Shown in pieces: positions 31,119-38,449 of a stretch of 64,000 bases of DNA. Under the pieces are notes generated by a model. The model saw only the letters and a program-made list of their open reading frames with translations, was not told the origin of the DNA and made no database searches. Both the position numbers and the translations under genes were made by a program. The stretch's first letter is position 1. Each line of letters starts with the position of its first letter. Source of the stretch: a virus; IMG/VR virus record IMGVR_UViG_3300044620_000614, positions 1-64,000 of that record; one strand, written 5' to 3'.

Positions 31119-31615
31119 TGTCCGACACCATTCTTCGCCGTGCCCACATGTCCGCCATTCAGGAGGTTTCGTCCCTCAATCAGCGCATCAAGCGGCTCGA
31201 AGCCGGTCTTGTGGTCGCCGAGTGCATGAACCAGTACCTCGCCGCTCGACTCCAGCTGCACGGTAAGCCGTACAAGATGGATACGGCAGTCCTCACGCTC
31301 GGCCAGGCAGCCATTGATGTTGAGGACAATGCTGCCGCACAGAAGTGCATCGACGCTCTGCGTGAACTGATGGGACTGGCTCGGAAGTTCACCGACGAAG
31401 CCATCAAGGAACACAAGAACAATGTCGATCTCTACACCGACGACCAGATGACCGCAGATGGGATCATCCGCTCGGTGTTGCAGAGCGTGGACAAGAAGCT
31501 TTTGGCTCACCGTGACGCCGAGTTCAAGAAGCATGGCTTCACCGAGGAGGATCTCAAGGATCTGATCGCCGAACTGGAGCGCGACCTTGGCCTTGGCGGG
31601 AAGGATTCCGAGTAA
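31118..31615 (+). CDS. Coiled-coil protein of the island
   Basis: 165 aa. MSDTILRRAHMSAIQEVSSL then LNQRIKRLEAGLVVAECMNQ; nearly all helical, acidic end. Not recognised. Last gene before an internal promoter. Confidence 0.6.
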   Translation: MSDTILRRAHMSAIQEVSSLNQRIKRLEAGLVVAECMNQYLAARLQLHGKPYKMDTAVLTLGQAAIDVEDNAAAQKCIDALRELMGLARKFTDEAIKEHKNNVDLYTDDQMTADGIIRSVLQSVDKKLLAHRDAEFKKHGFTEEDLKDLIAELERDLGLGGKDSE

Positions 31616-31621
31616 TCCTAC

Positions 31622-31649
31622 TTGACTTTGTATGAAACCCTTATATAAT
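31622..31649 (+). promoter_or_regulatory. Sigma70 promoter
   Basis: TTGACT, 16-nt spacer, TATAAT; a GTTCAT/ATGAAC hairpin follows near the start of the transcript. Confidence 0.8.
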
Positions 31650-31695
31650 ATGTTCATACATCCGTGTGGATGAACAATACGAATAAGGAGTCATC

Positions 31696-32004
31696 ATGCA
31701 AATCAAGTCAGACTACACGAAGAACCAAGTAGAGTTCTTCAACAAGGCGAAGGAAATGTTCCCGAACCAGGCGTCGTTCTCCCGCAAGCAACTTCTCGCA
31801 GTCAAGGATAGCCTTGGCTACAGCGTCATTCCCGTGTGGATCACTGGCGACCCGGCGCGAAAGGTGAATCGAGGTATGTACAGTCTCCCCGAGTGTACGA
31901 CCGACCTCACCTCGCTGCCAGTGACCAACGATACTCGTGGTGCGCCACGGAAGAGCCAGTCAGCGCCGGCCCTCACGACGGCTGACAACAGCGCACAGTC
32001 CTGA
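31696..32004 (+). CDS. Second stand-alone copy of the ATPase N-terminal domain
   Basis: 102 aa after AAGGAGTCATC. FSRKQLLAVKDSLGYSVIPV then WITGDPARKVNRGMYSLPEC lines up with the domains at 28648 and 30551 (S-R-x-Q, P-x-W-(L/I), D-x-x-R, G-x-Y-x-x-(P/A)-E). The remainder is Thr/Ser/Ala-rich and probably flexible. Has its own promoter and terminator. Confidence 0.7.
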   Translation: MQIKSDYTKNQVEFFNKAKEMFPNQASFSRKQLLAVKDSLGYSVIPVWITGDPARKVNRGMYSLPECTTDLTSLPVTNDTRGAPRKSQSAPALTTADNSAQS

Positions 32005-32022
32005 TAGCAGGACACTTGGGAA

Positions 32023-32042
32023 ATGGCGGGGAAACCCGCCAT
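32023..32042 (+). terminator. Intrinsic terminator (GAAA loop)
   Basis: ATGGCGGG/CCCGCCAT around GAAA, followed by CCTCCTTTTC. Confidence 0.75.
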
Positions 32043-32054
32043 CCTCCTTTTCTT

Positions 32055-32345
32055 ATGAGAGCAATGAAAGAACCACAGGCAGAAACCCAGACGCACACCT
32101 TTGTCAACCCCAAAACGATCATGCGTCGTTGTTGGTGGACTGGCAAGACCTCCATCATCACGGTGGAGGAAGATGGATACATGGAGTGGCTGGCTTCCGG
32201 CAATATGAAGCCGTTGGAGGTCTGCCTTCCCATGCTAACCCGCGAGGAGCGGGAGCTGCTCATCTCTGGCTTGTCTGAAGCCGGATACGAAGCCGTTGTG
32301 GGCCACGGTTTCGATGAGGATGAGCAGGACGAATCAGGTGATTGA
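32055..32345 (+). CDS. Small unrecognised protein
   Basis: 96 aa from ATG 32055; an internal ATG at 32064 is equally possible. TKIMRRCWWTGKTSII-like segment and acidic end EDEQDESGD. No clear ribosome site. Not recognised. Confidence 0.55.
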   Translation: MRAMKEPQAETQTHTFVNPKTIMRRCWWTGKTSIITVEEDGYMEWLASGNMKPLEVCLPMLTREERELLISGLSEAGYEAVVGHGFDEDEQDESGD

Positions 32346-32348
32346 GCC

Positions 32349-32376
32349 TTGACATTCAGACTGGCCCGATTACAAT
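32349..32376 (+). promoter_or_regulatory. Sigma70 promoter
   Basis: TTGACA, 16-nt spacer, TACAAT, 9 nt before the ATG of the next gene. Confidence 0.8.
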
Positions 32377-32385
32377 AGAGGACAT

Positions 32386-32553
32386 ATGAGCGACAGAGAT
32401 CGAAACTGGCGTAGAGAACGAGAAGCGCAGCACCGCAAGAGGAAAGAGAAGCAGTCGCCCCGCGTTTCCCATCGTCCGAGACAGGACGATGACCACGACC
32501 GTCGATGGGATCGTTTCGACCTCCCCCATGAGGATCACGACCTAGACGACTGA
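32386..32553 (+). CDS. 55-aa highly charged protein
   Basis: ATG 32386 after GAGGACAT, stop 32551-32553. MSDRDRNWRREREAQHRKRK then an Asp/His-rich end (HEDHDLDD). Strong promoter before and a strong hairpin after. Likely disordered; nucleic-acid or protein mimic unknown. Confidence 0.6.
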   Translation: MSDRDRNWRREREAQHRKRKEKQSPRVSHRPRQDDDHDRRWDRFDLPHEDHDLDD

Positions 32554-32561
32554 TCGTGAAG

Positions 32562-32583
32562 GGGGCTGGCTTCGGCCAGCCCC
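32562..32583 (+). terminator. Hairpin terminator
   Basis: GGGGCTGG/CCAGCCCC with a CTTCGG loop, right after the stop codon. Confidence 0.7.
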
Positions 32584-32653
32584 ATCTAACCGACGAAGCA
32601 AGTCTACCGCTTCTGTGAGAGTAGACAACACCAACCCGTTTGAGGATTTCAGT

Positions 32654-32887
32654 ATGAAGAATCGCAACAACAACATCATCGACCGCACCATCAACATCTT
32701 CCGCGACTATATGCGTGAGCAGGCTGCCATGCTCGACTCTCGTTCGTTCGAGAACGCTCGGCAGTGCCGCATCGTCGCCCGTGAGGGTGGGTTCCTTGCG
32801 AAGTTTGATCGCGCTGTCGCCGCGGACAAGTCGCTTCGCGTGTTCACGGACAACGACTACAAGTACGGTCGTGCCGTCAGCGCCTAA
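32654..32887 (+). CDS. 77-aa helical protein
   Basis: ATG 32654 after GAGGATTTCAGT. MKNRNNNIIDRTINIFRDYM then RSFENARQCRIVAREGGFLA; basic, helical. Not recognised. Confidence 0.6.
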   Translation: MKNRNNNIIDRTINIFRDYMREQAAMLDSRSFENARQCRIVAREGGFLAKFDRAVAADKSLRVFTDNDYKYGRAVSA

Positions 32888-32924
32888 TGCGTAACGACAA
32901 CTGAATACAAAGCCCCTCGGGGTT

Positions 32925-32948
32925 GAGCCACCTTCGGGTGGCTCTTTT
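32925..32948 (+). terminator. Intrinsic terminator (TTCG loop)
   Basis: GAGCCACC/GGTGGCTC around TTCG, followed by TTTT. Confidence 0.9.
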
Positions 32949-32973
32949 CATTGGGCCACCTAGAAAGCCCCCC

Positions 32974-33002
32974 TTGACACGGCCCCCAAGATCGGGTATA
33001 CT
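32974..33002 (+). promoter_or_regulatory. Consensus sigma70 promoter
   Basis: TTGACA, 17-nt spacer, TATACT; drives the gene at 33032 and those after it. Confidence 0.85.
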
Positions 33003-33031
33003 GGCCCCATCTAACGAATAGGACTAATCAC

Positions 33032-33622
33032 ATGAAGATCGCTTTCAACCCTCGTTTCGTCCCCTCTCGCACTTTCATGCACGACATCGTTGGTCGTGTG
33101 GACGAGTACCGCTTCACTCGCAAGGAGTGGGCGCGCCTGCGTGGTTCGTCTGCTCATGGCGTGCAGTCGTTCTTCATCCCCAACAACGCCAAGCCGCATC
33201 AGCGGAATCACTACGCCCTCAAGGTGTACGACACGCTGGTCGAAGCGTTCGCCGCGTGGCAGCGTCAGGGAATCGCCGCGCGTAAGCACCTCGCCCCGCC
33301 TGTTCGTCGCATCTGCAAGTTCGTCATTGACGGACTGGAGCCGCGTTGGGGATACCAGTCCTGCGTGGCTAGCCATATCAACCGCGTGGGTGGTTGGGAT
33401 GACTGGGGGTGGGGGCCCTCCGTGACGCTAGAGCGCGATCTCCTGCGGCTGGATATCTCGGGTACGGTCAACGACGACCAGCGGTATGTTGGTATCCGCC
33501 GCGCCAAGCGTCTCGGCAAGCGTACTCGCATCCGTGGTGATCTCCACGGTGGTAATGTCGGATTCTTCAAGCACCGGCTCGTCTGCATCGACTTCGGCAC
33601 GGAGTCGATTGATTTCCGCTAA
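33032..33622 (+). CDS. Small kinase-fold-like protein
   Basis: 196 aa. RIRGDLHGGNVGFFKHRLVC followed by IDFGTESIDFR reproduces the kinase catalytic loop (GDLH..N) and the metal-binding DFG. The usual N-lobe Gly loop and Lys are not evident, and the protein ends soon after DFG, so it may be a minimal or inactive kinase/phosphotransferase. The N-terminal half is basic. Confidence 0.6.
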   Translation: MKIAFNPRFVPSRTFMHDIVGRVDEYRFTRKEWARLRGSSAHGVQSFFIPNNAKPHQRNHYALKVYDTLVEAFAAWQRQGIAARKHLAPPVRRICKFVIDGLEPRWGYQSCVASHINRVGGWDDWGWGPSVTLERDLLRLDISGTVNDDQRYVGIRRAKRLGKRTRIRGDLHGGNVGFFKHRLVCIDFGTESIDFR

Positions 33623-33637
33623 TCAGAGGACACACAC

Positions 33638-34255
33638 ATGGGATACTGCTTTGACATCACAGACTCTAGTTTCCACATCGAGGAACGACACTACCCCGAC
33701 ATGATGGATCACCTCATCCAGTTCCACAATCGGCTGATCGCGCAGAAGGTGGAAGTCAAGTGGGTGGATCTGCCGGCGGCGCTGTCGCTGCTCGAAGCCG
33801 GTGATCTGATTGGATTCTTCGCTGCGTGGAACTACGAGGTCAAGATCGACATCACGACCGGCGATATCGTGGATATCACCACGATGGCAGAGAAGATCGC
33901 CGACGAGGAGAAGCTGTGGGAACAGATTGCGCCTTGGGTGGTGGATTGCTCATACATCCAATGCCACGGAGAAGACGGAGCGTATTGGCGTTGGGTGTGG
34001 CGTGAAGGTGCCTACTACTATGTGGAGGCAACCCTGCGCTTCGATGACCCCATCGACTGTGGCTACCGCATCGTCAATGCCAACATGATGGACGACGAAC
34101 TCCGCGTCGCTCGCAAGGCTGTTGGGTACGACGAAGATCAGGTGCCGCTGAAGCCAGATCCGGTGACCACGCTCAACGAGATCATCAACAGCATCCACCA
34201 ACCGATTGACACGCAGTACGCTCTGAACGCACTCCGAACGAAGGGAACGACATGA
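33638..34255 (+). CDS. Unrecognised protein
   Basis: 205 aa. MGYCFDITDSSFHIEERHYP, then an aromatic beta region WRWVWREGAYYYVEATLRFD; helical end. ATGA overlap with the next gene. Function unknown. Confidence 0.65.
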   Translation: MGYCFDITDSSFHIEERHYPDMMDHLIQFHNRLIAQKVEVKWVDLPAALSLLEAGDLIGFFAAWNYEVKIDITTGDIVDITTMAEKIADEEKLWEQIAPWVVDCSYIQCHGEDGAYWRWVWREGAYYYVEATLRFDDPIDCGYRIVNANMMDDELRVARKAVGYDEDQVPLKPDPVTTLNEIINSIHQPIDTQYALNALRTKGTT

Positions 34256-34668
34256 CGCCACTAGTGACCGGAACAAAATCTGCAATGCACGCCGACATCA
34301 TCACCGACATGGAGTATTTGGCTGCCGAGATGGTGGCAGGTAAGATTTCAATCCTGCGCGGAACTCACATCGAGGTGCAACTGACCAATCTGCTTCTCAA
34401 GGCAGCCAGAACGGTTCGAGATCAGCAGTATCAGATCATCGAGCTTGAGGAAGCCAATACGGCACTCGCCCGCACCGCGGTCCCCGATACGGTCGAGGGA
34501 ATAAGCGATCACTACCAGCAGCTGATCGTGGAGAACGAGAAACTGAAGAAGCGTAATGCCAACCAAGCGGCATTGATCGACGCCATCAATCAGGGACGAG
34601 CAAAGAAAGTCGCCGGTGGTGGTTGGACACACGACAACATCCCACACACAGAGGTAACCAGCCCATGA
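34252..34668 (+). CDS. Coiled-coil protein
   Basis: 138 aa. Long helix (YQQLIVENEKLKKRNANQAA) in the second half. Coupled by ATGA to both neighbours. Not recognised. Confidence 0.6.
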   Translation: MTPLVTGTKSAMHADIITDMEYLAAEMVAGKISILRGTHIEVQLTNLLLKAARTVRDQQYQIIELEEANTALARTAVPDTVEGISDHYQQLIVENEKLKKRNANQAALIDAINQGRAKKVAGGGWTHDNIPHTEVTSP

Positions 34669-35069
34669 GCAAGCCACAGCCAGACATCTTTCAACCCATC
34701 ACCGAAGCCACCGCGCTTGAGCATGAACTCTCCATCATGCTCAACGCCAAACAGGTTGTCGATCACTTCATGCCAGTCCCCGGCTCCTACCCACCAGGCC
34801 CTCAAGTGGCCAAAGCCGTCCGCGTCATTCAGGCGCTGATGATCTTGGTACACGCCCAGCAGAAGGTCGTCATCGAAGCAGAGAATGCCCTTCAGCCCAC
34901 TCTAGACCAACTGGGTGATACCAAGATGGCTCTCAAGGAAGCCGAACAGCGTGTCGTTGCTGTAGAGAAGATGAGGGATGACGCCGAACAACTCTACAAC
35001 GATCTGCTCGTACAGATGGCCAATTTGGAGCAGGGTATTCACGACGAGTACAACTCCCTACAGAGCTAA
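34665..35069 (+). CDS. Coiled-coil protein
   Basis: 134 aa from ATG 34665 (ATGA overlap). MSKPQPDIFQPITEATALEH, then a coiled coil (ALKEAEQRVVAVEKMRDDAE). Last gene of the main island operon. Unknown function. Confidence 0.6.
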   Translation: MSKPQPDIFQPITEATALEHELSIMLNAKQVVDHFMPVPGSYPPGPQVAKAVRVIQALMILVHAQQKVVIEAENALQPTLDQLGDTKMALKEAEQRVVAVEKMRDDAEQLYNDLLVQMANLEQGIHDEYNSLQS

Positions 35070-35089
35070 CCAAGGTCTTCATGTGATTG

Positions 35090-35124
35090 CCCCCGGCATA
35101 CCGTAACTGGATGTCGGGGGTTTT
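35090..35124 (+). terminator. Intrinsic terminator of the island operon
   Basis: CCCCCGGCAT/ATGTCGGGGG with an 11-nt loop, then TTTT. Confidence 0.85.
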
Positions 35125-35445
35125 GCATTTGGTCCTGCCAAACGGCGACAGCGCCGGCGCCAGAGTCTACAGCACCCTTTGGCGGAATAAAAATGATCGT
35201 CGAATAAAAATATATTCGGTTTAATTAGTTCTGGCGCTCAAAAACCCCTAGATTTACAGGGGCCACAAGGCAAAGTTTCCCAGGTTTTGGATTTAATACT
35301 TCTGGCGAGCACGAGAAGACGCCCGCCAAATGGAAGTTTTACGACCCGGGCTGTCAAAACTGCCGTTCGATTGGAAGTTTAGCCATTTGGCGCACGCATT
35401 GGCTCCAGAACCAGCTCGAGCAGGTGGAGCCAAAACAATTATAAC
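35125..35445. other. Gene-free, repeat-rich spacer
   Basis: About 320 nt without a credible gene. Holds a twice-repeated GAATAAAAAT (35193-35217 region), the right 18-nt inverted repeat (35244-35261), and a 10-bp inverted repeat CGCCAAATGG/CCATTTGGCG (35324-35392). The latter encloses two copies of the TTGGAAGTT element. Confidence 0.65.
35244..35261. repeat. 18-nt inverted repeat, right copy
   Basis: ACCCCTAGATTTACAGGG, exact reverse complement of 28439-28456. Confidence 0.7.
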
Positions 35446-35473
35446 TTGATACTCGGGGTGGCTCCTATATACT
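35446..35473 (+). promoter_or_regulatory. Sigma70-type promoter
   Basis: TTGATA, 16-nt spacer, TATACT, 6 nt before the ATG at 35480, so nearly leaderless. Confidence 0.7.
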
Positions 35474-35479
35474 AGGAAC

Positions 35480-35899
35480 ATGAAGAGTACAGACCGACGA
35501 GTTCTGGCTTTCATTGATTACCTCCGCGAGTCTTGCCGCGAGGGGAAGACCCGTATTATCCTAAAAAATCTGAAGAGTATACCAGACTGGGACGGGGAAT
35601 TCGTTGACGGCCTCGATGGCTACTTCAACCCACCCAAGAAAAAGACCATTGGCACGATAGTAATCGCCGCCAATCGTCCATTACCGACTGTTTTACACAC
35701 TTTGGCGCATGAATATGTCCATTATTTGCAATGGAAAGCCAAAAATAAGTACTACAACACGGTTTCTTACCACCAATTAGAGAAAAAAACTGAAGCCAGA
35801 GCGTTAAAACTGCTGGAACAGTTCAATTTACCCATAGACTTGAGCGCCAGAAAGCGTTCGTCTACCCGTTACATCAAAAGATTAGCCAAAATGCGCTGA
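35480..35899 (+). CDS. Putative zinc metalloprotease-like protein
   Basis: 139 aa. LHTLAHEYVHYLQWKAKNKY carries HExxH with a following helix, as in SprT-like/minimal zincins. KKTEARALKLLEQ provides a Glu that could be the third ligand. Basic throughout. Substrate unknown; anti-repressor or DNA-protein crosslink roles are only analogies. Confidence 0.65.
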   Translation: MKSTDRRVLAFIDYLRESCREGKTRIILKNLKSIPDWDGEFVDGLDGYFNPPKKKTIGTIVIAANRPLPTVLHTLAHEYVHYLQWKAKNKYYNTVSYHQLEKKTEARALKLLEQFNLPIDLSARKRSSTRYIKRLAKMR

Positions 35900-35922
35900 G
35901 TTTGGCGGATTCCCTGCGAATT

Positions 35923-36006
35923 CATCGACAGCGACACTCTAGACACTCAGGGTTTTCTCTGAAATACCCGTCGCTTCGCGGAGTGTCTAGAGTGTCGCTG
36001 TCGATG
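35923..36006. repeat. 26-bp perfect inverted repeat
   Basis: Arms 35923-35948 and 35981-36006 are perfect reverse complements (CATCGACAGCGACACTCTAG onwards) with a 32-nt loop, starting 24 nt after a stop codon. Far longer than the terminators here; no T-run follows. Confidence 0.9.
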
Positions 36007-36017
36007 CGCGCGTTTGG

Positions 36018-36295
36018 CGACTGGAAGTTCTCGATGAGTCGCTCTTGGAACGTTGATCTCGATTGGAAGTTCTGGCGAGCACTGTGCGAATGGAAGTTTT
36101 CACACAGTGCCGGCGATTGGAAGTTCGATTGGAAGTTTTAGAGTACCTCAGCTCGACATGCGCGATTGGAAGTTTTGGCTTCATAAAACTTTTTGGAGTT
36201 CGATTGGAAGTTCCCAGAGGCCAAATAGAATTCGCCCCATTCGAATGGAAGTTCTAGCACATTACTGCCACCCCAGAACGATTGGAAGTTCTGGG
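36018..36295 (+). repeat. Array of CGATTGGAAGTT elements in hairpins
   Basis: Nine copies of a 12-nt unit, consensus CGA(T)TGGAAGTT(C/T), at about 36020, 36060, 36088, 36114, 36126, 36162, 36201, 36242 and 36280; two more lie at 35329 and 35368. Copies at 36114/36126 are in direct tandem. Several sit in loops: GCGACT/AGTCGC (36015-36040), GCACTGTG/CACAGTGC (36079-36110) and CCCAGAAC/GTTCTGGG (36272-36295). No credible gene. Confidence 0.85.
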
Positions 36296-36320
36296 ATACA
36301 TACTGGTAAAGGAGTACATT

Positions 36321-36605
36321 ATGCCGGCATATGATTACCAATGCAGTAAGTGTGAGAGAGTCTGGGAAGAGATCCGTAAGATCGCAGAACACGACGAACC
36401 CGAGAGGCTTCCGTGTCCCCATTGCGGCAAGAAGAAGTGCGTACAACAGGTGGTCTTAGAGGCCCCTGCGATGGCAATGGACACTAATCACCGTATAGAT
36501 GGGAAGGCTAAGGGTGGCTTTAAAGATGTGATGAGTAAGATTGCTGATTCTGCGGGCGTCAAAGGTGGCAAGTTAGAGAAGGCGATTCGTCGCAGATACC
36601 TCTGA
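36321..36605 (+). CDS. FmdB-like zinc-ribbon protein
   Basis: 94 aa from ATG 36321 (AAAGGAG upstream). MPAYDYQCSKCERVWEEIRK and LPCPHCGKKKC form the FmdB-type Cys4 ribbon. The Lys/Gly/Ala-rich tail is longer than usual. First gene right of the repeat array. Possible transcription-related Zn ribbon; unproven. Confidence 0.75.
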   Translation: MPAYDYQCSKCERVWEEIRKIAEHDEPERLPCPHCGKKKCVQQVVLEAPAMAMDTNHRIDGKAKGGFKDVMSKIADSAGVKGGKLEKAIRRRYL

Positions 36606-36656
36606 TCCCCCCAACAAACACCGAATCTGGCCCCCAGACCCCCCTTTATTTCATAT

Positions 36657-36664
36657 TATAAATA
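36657..36664 (+). promoter_or_regulatory. T4-like late promoter box
   Basis: TATAAATA on the plus strand, 41 nt before the first gene of the virion-type run. Confidence 0.7.
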
Positions 36665-36705
36665 CCCATAGATTTCAAAAATGTTAACAAATTAAGGATC
36701 TACCC

Positions 36706-37182
36706 ATGTCAGACATAGTAAAGAAATACCAACACTACTTCGCAGAATCTACTCGTTTACAAGAACTGGTTAATGAACAGGCTGCTTATATTGCAGAACT
36801 AGAGGAGGCAGTATTGGCTCTCTCTGAGGATTACTTTGACTCTCCTGCAAGTTCTGCTGCAAGTAGAGCAAATGTCAAAAAGGCAACGAAAGTATTGGGT
36901 GCAGAATCACCAGCCACAAAAGCACTAGCACAAACTCATGCTGCTATTGTAAAAAGTCCTAGAGCATACGGTATTTCCGATGATGAGTTGGGTCGCCGAG
37001 AAGGTGACGAGTTTGACGTTCTTGGTAGACCATTTACTGGAAAACCAACATTGACCCCAATTACACCAAAGGATATGGACGGATATGATGCTGAATTTGG
37101 TGGTAAAGAAAAAGGAGTAAATTTGGGATCTATCGGTAAGGCTGCAAAGGCAATCAAAGCGACTAAAGGTAAAAAGGGATAA
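36706..37182 (+). CDS. Virion-type protein with coiled-coil start
   Basis: 158 aa. MSDIVKKYQHYFAESTRLQE, with an amphipathic start ending in Glu, then a helix (AYIAELEEAVLALSEDY). The second half is Gly/Lys-rich. Head of the plus-strand cluster behind a late box; likely head-associated. Confidence 0.65.
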   Translation: MSDIVKKYQHYFAESTRLQELVNEQAAYIAELEEAVLALSEDYFDSPASSAASRANVKKATKVLGAESPATKALAQTHAAIVKSPRAYGISDDELGRREGDEFDVLGRPFTGKPTLTPITPKDMDGYDAEFGGKEKGVNLGSIGKAAKAIKATKGKKG

Positions 37183-37184
37183 AC

Positions 37185-37763
37185 ATGGACAACATAAACA
37201 ACGATGTAATGCAACAATTGGCTCAAGCATATATGAATATGCTTGCTGAAAGCCACACCCACGAACAACTCATGAAACTCTCTGTTGAGAAGTTGAAAGA
37301 ACTCAAGGCCGAATATGTAAAAAAGATCGGTGAGGCTGAAGGTGAAGAGAAAGAGAAGCACCAAAAGGAATTGGCTAACATTGAGGACATTTTGGCTTCC
37401 CGTAAGGATGACAAGGATGATAAGGAAGAGGTCGAAGAGGCTTATCGTCTTACTCCCGAAAGAGAAAAGGTATTGGATAAGGCTGATGCAGACGCAACAA
37501 AGGCATTAGACAAATCTATTGGCTCTGCAAATAAAGATGAAGCCATAAAGGCACTTGGCAGGTCAACAAGAGCAGAAATCCTCCGTCAATTGGCAAAGCC
37601 AAAGAAAACAGGTGCATGGGCAGGATCATCCGACGACGATCTAAAATCAACATTGAACTATGCGCGGAAATCACAACTTGGTGAATCTGCTAAAGAGATT
37701 GTACAAAATATCAGTGAATGGATGAAGAATATGAAAGGTAAGAAGAATGGCAAGAGTAAGTAA
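37185..37763 (+). CDS. Virion-type helical protein
   Basis: 192 aa. MQQLAQAYMNMLAESHTHEQ gives a targeting-like start with Ala-Glu-Ser. Then a charged coiled coil (KKIGEAEGEEKEKHQKELAN) and Lys-rich end. Similar layouts occur in T4-like scaffold/core proteins; function not established. Confidence 0.6.
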   Translation: MDNINNDVMQQLAQAYMNMLAESHTHEQLMKLSVEKLKELKAEYVKKIGEAEGEEKEKHQKELANIEDILASRKDDKDDKEEVEEAYRLTPEREKVLDKADADATKALDKSIGSANKDEAIKALGRSTRAEILRQLAKPKKTGAWAGSSDDDLKSTLNYARKSQLGESAKEIVQNISEWMKNMKGKKNGKSK

Positions 37764-37872
37764 TAAGGGTAAGGGTCGTGGTGGTTTCAAGCATGTAACC
37801 AAGCGCAATCGTCATTGGATGGCTCAAGTGAAATCAACCAATCGTAAAACCGATTTAGCGAGAAAATCATGA
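37747..37872 (+). CDS. 41-aa very basic protein
   Basis: ATG 37747 overlaps the end of the previous gene; stop TGA overlaps the next ATG (ATGA). MARVSNKGKGRGGFKHVTKR then HWMAQVKSTNRKTDLARKS. Lys/Arg-rich, could bind nucleic acid. Both overlaps favour a real gene. Confidence 0.6.
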   Translation: MARVSNKGKGRGGFKHVTKRNRHWMAQVKSTNRKTDLARKS

Positions 37873-38132
37873 ACAAGAAAGAACTATTTCAAAGAATAAA
37901 GCAACTAAAAGAATCTCGTCAGTTGAACGAACACGTTCCACTTGATGATGAAGAGGGTGGCATGGCTATGGGTGAGTTGAAAACTAGTGCTGAAGCGGCA
38001 AATGAAATTGCTGGAATGTTGCAAAACAACACTCAACTTGAAGCATGGGTTCAAAGCAAGATAACCAAGGCTAAAGATTACTTGGTTTCTGTTCGTGATT
38101 ATCTGAAGAGTAACCCAGATGCAAAAGAATGA
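37869..38132 (+). CDS. Small virion-type helical protein
   Basis: 87 aa. MNKKELFQRIKQLKESRQLN is an amphipathic start with KES; acidic middle and helical end. Coupled on both sides. Unknown function. Confidence 0.6.
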   Translation: MNKKELFQRIKQLKESRQLNEHVPLDDEEGGMAMGELKTSAEAANEIAGMLQNNTQLEAWVQSKITKAKDYLVSVRDYLKSNPDAKE

Positions 38133-38289
38133 TATTGAAGAATACATAAAAGATATAAGACAAGCAATTGCAAGAGAAACAGCAAGGACTCCTGCAAGCA
38201 ACAAACCATCACCATCTGACATCTTGCTTGCTGCAAGAGAGATGATGAAAAGAGCAAAAGATGCAAGATCCAACAAAAGCAATCGCTGA
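38119..38289 (+). CDS. 56-aa helical protein
   Basis: ATG 38119, TGA 38287-38289. MQKNDIEEYIKDIRQAIARE then KPSPSDILLAAREMMKRAKD. Overlaps both neighbours by 14 and 29 nt; continuous coding of the cluster supports it. Unknown function. Confidence 0.6.
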   Translation: MQKNDIEEYIKDIRQAIARETARTPASNKPSPSDILLAAREMMKRAKDARSNKSNR

Positions 38290-38449
38290 AGCATACACAA
38301 AACAAGTTCTTTTTGAGCAATGGGCATCTTCAAAACAAAATGACATTGTTGAAGCAATTTCATTGTTTGAAGAAGAAAATGGTGTAGAATTAACCGAAGA
38401 GCAAATCAAGTTCGTAGTAGAATCATTTTTAACTGAATCATATCAATGA
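38261..38449 (+). CDS. 62-aa acidic protein
   Basis: MQDPTKAIAEAYTKQVLFEQ then ISLFEEENGVELTEEQIKFV. EAYxxxVLxE is related to the N-terminal block of other cluster proteins. ATGA overlap with the large gene downstream. Not recognised. Confidence 0.6.
   Translation: MQDPTKAIAEAYTKQVLFEQWASSKQNDIVEAISLFEEENGVELTEEQIKFVVESFLTESYQ

Noticed and set aside
35923-36006. Insertion-sequence ends.
   Set aside because: No transposase, no target duplication, and the arms are only 32 nt apart.
36018-36295. CRISPR array.
   Set aside because: Repeats are 12 nt, spacing is irregular (some adjacent), spacers are not uniform and no cas genes are present.
36003-36300. Open frames made of repeated WKF/EVL residues over the repeat array.
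   Set aside because: They arise from translating the 12-nt repeats; no start context, and hairpins dominate the region.
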